DNA of 64,000 nt from contig NC_043743.1 in NCBI RefSeq assembly GCF_004337985.1, forward strand, positions 1,017,366 to 1,081,365. The letters run 5' to 3'. Source of the DNA: Pyricularia pennisetigena (lineage: Eukaryota > Ascomycota > Sordariomycetes > Magnaporthales > Pyriculariaceae). Numbering within the stretch: the stretch's first letter is position 1; each line of letters starts with the position of its first letter. Below, one piece after another: positions 60,690 through 64,000 of this stretch. A program made the position numbers and the translations under genes. The notes under the pieces were generated by a model that ran no database searches, was not told where the DNA came from, and was given only the letters and a program-made list of their open reading frames with translations.

Positions 60690-62782
60690 TTATCCCTCAA
60701 GCGTCAGGTCTACCAGACCCTTGGTAGCATTATCGAGATCGTCTACACATGCGCCCTTTTTCGCGCCACCTTTCGTCTTGGGCTTAACCTTGGACCACCT
60801 TTCGGCGACCTGCTTCATTATGTCCTTCTGCGGACTGCCGGGGTTCTCCTCCCGTATGATCTTCATCTGCTCCTTCATGAACATCTGGTATTCTGTCGGC
60901 TCCTTTTTCTTGGACTCCCCAACCTTGGCACCAGCCGCCGCCCCTCTAGGCACGGGCTTGGTCTGGCGGAGCTCGCCCTTGCACCTGCCGCAGCGATGCC
61001 TCTGCGGGTTGATGCTGCGCGAGTGTCGCTTGTACTCCCCGGCGCACTCGACGCACTCCCACGCAAACTTGAAGTCGATCTCGTAGCTGTGCTTGGTCGT
61101 CACGTCGATGCCGCGGTGGCCAAAGGCCCGGGAACACTTGGCCGCCCACGACTTGAACTCGCGCCCGTGCGGGTTGTTGGTCACGCCAGTGATCATGAAG
61201 GTGGCCAGATGGCAGAATTCATGCGCTAGCACGTTGAGCAGCCGGTCTTCGCTGTCGATGACCTTGTCGGCCAGTTCGATGGTGGCATGGTGCCGGCACT
61301 CGGTGGTCGTGACGATCTCGGCGGACCCATGGGCGCCTGCCGCTGGGCGGGAATGCTTGCGTTGAATCGTCTCGCGCCGCCAGTTTGCCCGTCCTGCAGT
61401 CGTGTTGAGCGTCTTGGTCCATTGAAGTTTGATGCCGCCGGTGGACTCGGACAGTTTCGTTAGCCGACCCTCCGTGATGACCTGGTCCAGCTCGCGCAAG
61501 AACTTGTTGGCAATCTCGTGCTTGCTGGCCTCGAAGCTCTTCTTGGCCTCGCGCTGCACAGCCTGCTCCTTCTTTGTCGGGCTTGACTTGGTCGGACTTG
61601 GGAGGGGCGGTGGTTGGAATAGTTTCTTGGGAGAATGCTGTTCATTCCAGTCGTCATTGAACTCTTGGCTCCAGAAGGCGTCCGTCGTGGGACCATGGGG
61701 CGTCATGGGTATTTTGGTGAGTTTTTTTGTTGGAGATACGAGTCCTTTGGGGCGGGATTTGGGTGGTGTACTTGGTGGTGTCGATGGCCTCACACTAGGG
61801 ATGTCTTCACTGCTGCCTGTCGCTTGACCTTTGTTACTCAGAGAATGTGGAACAGTCCCGGGGTCTCTGATTTTTATCCAAAGTAAGCAACTGCTGTAAC
61901 TTCTTTTATGAATTGGTAGATAGGAACTCACAGTCGGAGCTTGGATAATGTCCCAACCAGATCATCATCGGCCGCGGATGGATGGGTCTTTTCGTTTGCG
62001 GCCTTCCGGCTTAGCCTCTTCTTATCCTTATCCGTGATATTCTCGGATTTTTTACTCCTGGTATTAAAGGTTGATGTTTCTGTGCCTGATTCGTCTTGTC
62101 TGGCACCACTTGCACCAGTTTCACTGTTTAGTTTAGGCTCCCTCATTGATGTCGTTCTCGTGACGAGTTTTCTTTCATTATCCTCCAATTTTCTTCGGTT
62201 CAAACTTCTGGATGGTTGCTTGCCGTGCTGCTTGGGCCGCGCGGATTTTGACTTGGGGTTTAATATTTCACCAGAGTCGGAGTCTGGTACCACAAAGTCG
62301 TCATCCGAGTCCGGGTCCGAGAATGAAAAATACACCGAGTCGTCCATGATGGTTATGTCCTCTACCACTGTTTCATCGTCATCTTCGGAATCTTCCAACT
62401 CGACCGCAGTTGCGACGGCTCGCGGTTTTCTAACCCGAAGTTCCACGCGCAGCGTAGTAGACTTCTCTGGCTCGCTCAGTTTCAAGCTGGCAGTTCGGGT
62501 CCCACTGGCCTTCTCATCACCAGTTCCTTGGCCCCATGGTCGGAGAAGAGGGTTATCGACAGTCTGACCCAGCTTTCGACGCCTTACTGTGCTTTCTTTT
62601 GCTGGTGGTACCGTCGCTTTCTCTTGAACGCCTGGTCCCGTCACAAGTTTCGATGCCTCCTTAGGCTTCCTTGTTGAAGTAGGCTTAGAACCTGCCTGCG
62701 GAATTCCTCGAGTGCGGCTTAAAATGTCTTCTAGCGAAGGCAAGTCATCGTCGCTGCTATCTGAAGCCCAGACAGGTGCCAT
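60690..62782 (-). CDS. GCNA-type SprT metalloprotease with zinc ribbon and HMG box
   Basis: Two exons: 62782-61932 and 61866-60690, 675 residues. The N-terminal ~380 residues are disordered and acidic, with a run near 150-200 (EDSEDDDETVVEDITIMDD) that resembles SUMO-interacting motifs. The SprT domain starts at about 420. The zinc-protease motif is HEFCH (His499, Glu500, His503), followed by NPHGREFKSWAAKC. Next is a zinc ribbon of two CxxC knuckles (CVECAGEYKRH.. and CGRC). An HMG-box-like helix set ends the protein (TEYQMFMKEQMKIIREENP and DIMKQVAERWSKVKPK). This domain order is that of GCNA/ACRC, linked in animals and yeasts to removal of DNA-protein crosslinks and genome stability; the role here is inferred. 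The ATG at 62782 (MAPVWASDSSDDDLPSLEDIL) is chosen over one 27 codons upstream because it gives the acidic start usual in this family. Confidence 0.88.
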
Positions 62783-64000
62783 AGCGCGTTGACCTTGACT
62801 GTAAGAAAATATTCGTGCCGTCCCCCAGTTCGATACAAGCGTGGCCGAGTTTGAGTTGTTCAAGTCATCTCAATTAGAAGATTGCCATGCAGTTGCTGTC
62901 CAATCGCTATGTGGGATATGTCTTGGTGTAGGTTGAAAATGCATTCCAAATGCGGGTTGAAAATCAACACACAATTGATAGCTGAACAGTTGCCAGGAGC
63001 AACCCCTGTTTCTTTTCTTGGTATCTGCGCCTTAGTGCGTTCCAAGTCACATGCGCAGACCACCCCCACATCCACGTATGTACCACGCATCAGAAATTTC
63101 TGTCCCATTCACCAGTCAAGACCACTATCCATGAAACGCGTCATCTTGGGTTTCATGCCAAAGAACAAATCCGCGGCGAACGGCGAAAAAAGGTTCGCCC
63201 CAAACGATACATTGAGGCGGTGTTGCAAAATTGACAACAGCCAGGGTAGGCTGTGCTCACTGATACCAACTATCTGTCTCTCCTCCCATCACATGAGTGA
63301 CAACTGCCAGGACAGCATGAACGAGGGCACGCGTGTGTAATTGGGGGGAAAACTAACGCGCTTTGTGTGCGTGCGAGATGAGATTGTGATCTCTCAAGGC
63401 TGGCTGCAACTAAAATAACACAAGCCACACCAGCAAAAGGCCGTCCAGATATAGCTTAGCATGATTGATTGGCGCACCTAGCCCAGATCCGATCTGCGAT
63501 TTTGCATTGGTGAAACGGTCCTAGCCACCTCAAGTTCTTAGATCCCAGGAGGGCTTCTGGAAAATACAGATGCCGTTCACCGTTCACCCCGTCGTCGGAT
63601 GGACCGGAGATTTTGCATTGTCTTCGCGTTCAGAAAGTCCAGTAAACCCCACTCAACTCATATGACCACGAGATAAAGCACGGAACAGACGAATGAGTAG
63701 TGAAGATATTAGATAGTGAGTGCATTGTGAACAGATCTGTTCCCCCCCCCCTCTGTTGTGCGTCACAAAAGCAAAAAAAGGACAAAAAGAAAGAAAAAGT
63801 CCGACCGCTGTTGATGTACTACTTGCTATGCGGCAAAACTCCCCAGAAGCTGGCCCAGACCATGGCATTATGCTGTAATCACGATTTTCTATCCAGTAGG
63901 GCATAGTCTGGTGCCAAAATAGAAGAAAAAAAGGATCTGACTGTGCCATCCGCCTGCATGGGACGCCAGACACTTCGATTGACACCAATCATCCCAAAAT
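62783..64000. promoter_or_regulatory. SprT-protease promoter and right edge
   Basis: 1.2 kb upstream of the SprT gene to the window end. No supported gene. One ACGCGT lies at 63136-63141, about 355 bp before the chosen ATG. Short frames at 62882-63340 and 63653-63988 look non-coding. Confidence 0.45.

Overview
This is 64 kb of a filamentous ascomycete nuclear genome. Genes carry short GT-AG introns (about 50-100 bp), intergenic regions run to 3-4 kb, and the gene set is a Pezizomycotina one: a Fig1 membrane protein, a Bck1-type MAPKKK, a GH5 sterol/ceramide glucosidase, DASH-complex Dam1, the 21.3 kDa complex I subunit and a Csr1-like Sec14 protein. The long spacers, codon usage and small secreted cysteine-rich genes suggest a Sordariomycete, possibly a Magnaporthales-like plant associate. 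That placement is inference. I see no transposon, CRISPR array, rRNA gene or biosynthetic cluster.

Left part (1-27 kb): the 3' end of the proteasome lid gene RPN3 (+); a spacer with a sharp C-to-G strand-skew flip; FIG1 (+, 4 exons); a GH47 alpha-1,2-mannosidase (-) whose 3' end disappears into a 980-base assembly gap; the cell-wall-integrity MAPKKK BCK1/MCK1 (-, 3 exons); and a GH5 subfamily-12-type glucosidase (-, 3 exons).

Middle (26.7-43 kb) is the densest part: DNA primase small subunit (+), TRM10 tRNA methyltransferase (-), mismatch-repair MSH2 (+), complex I 21.3 kDa subunit (-), a Ubp2-like deubiquitinase (+) and cytosolic Phe-tRNA synthetase beta subunit (-). Neighbours alternate in divergent and convergent pairs. 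PRI1 and MSH2 carry ACGCGT boxes close upstream, and PRI1 also has an E2F-like box.

Right part (43-64 kb): two small secreted cysteine-rich protein genes flank DAM1. They are followed by an intron-containing tRNA-Ile(AAT), a six-exon HINT/HIT gene whose histidine triad is split by a 15-nt microexon, a Csr1-like CRAL-TRIO protein with a possible mitochondrial/membrane leader, MOG1, and a GCNA-type SprT protease with zinc ribbon and HMG box.

Exon boundaries were derived by eye from GT/AG sites, reading-frame continuity and family conservation; all joined exons keep frame. The best leads are the two cysteine-rich secreted proteins, the dibasic KRS..DTE repeat inside the mannosidase, the dual-start Sec14 protein, and the split HIT triad. 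No wholly new multi-gene system is evident.
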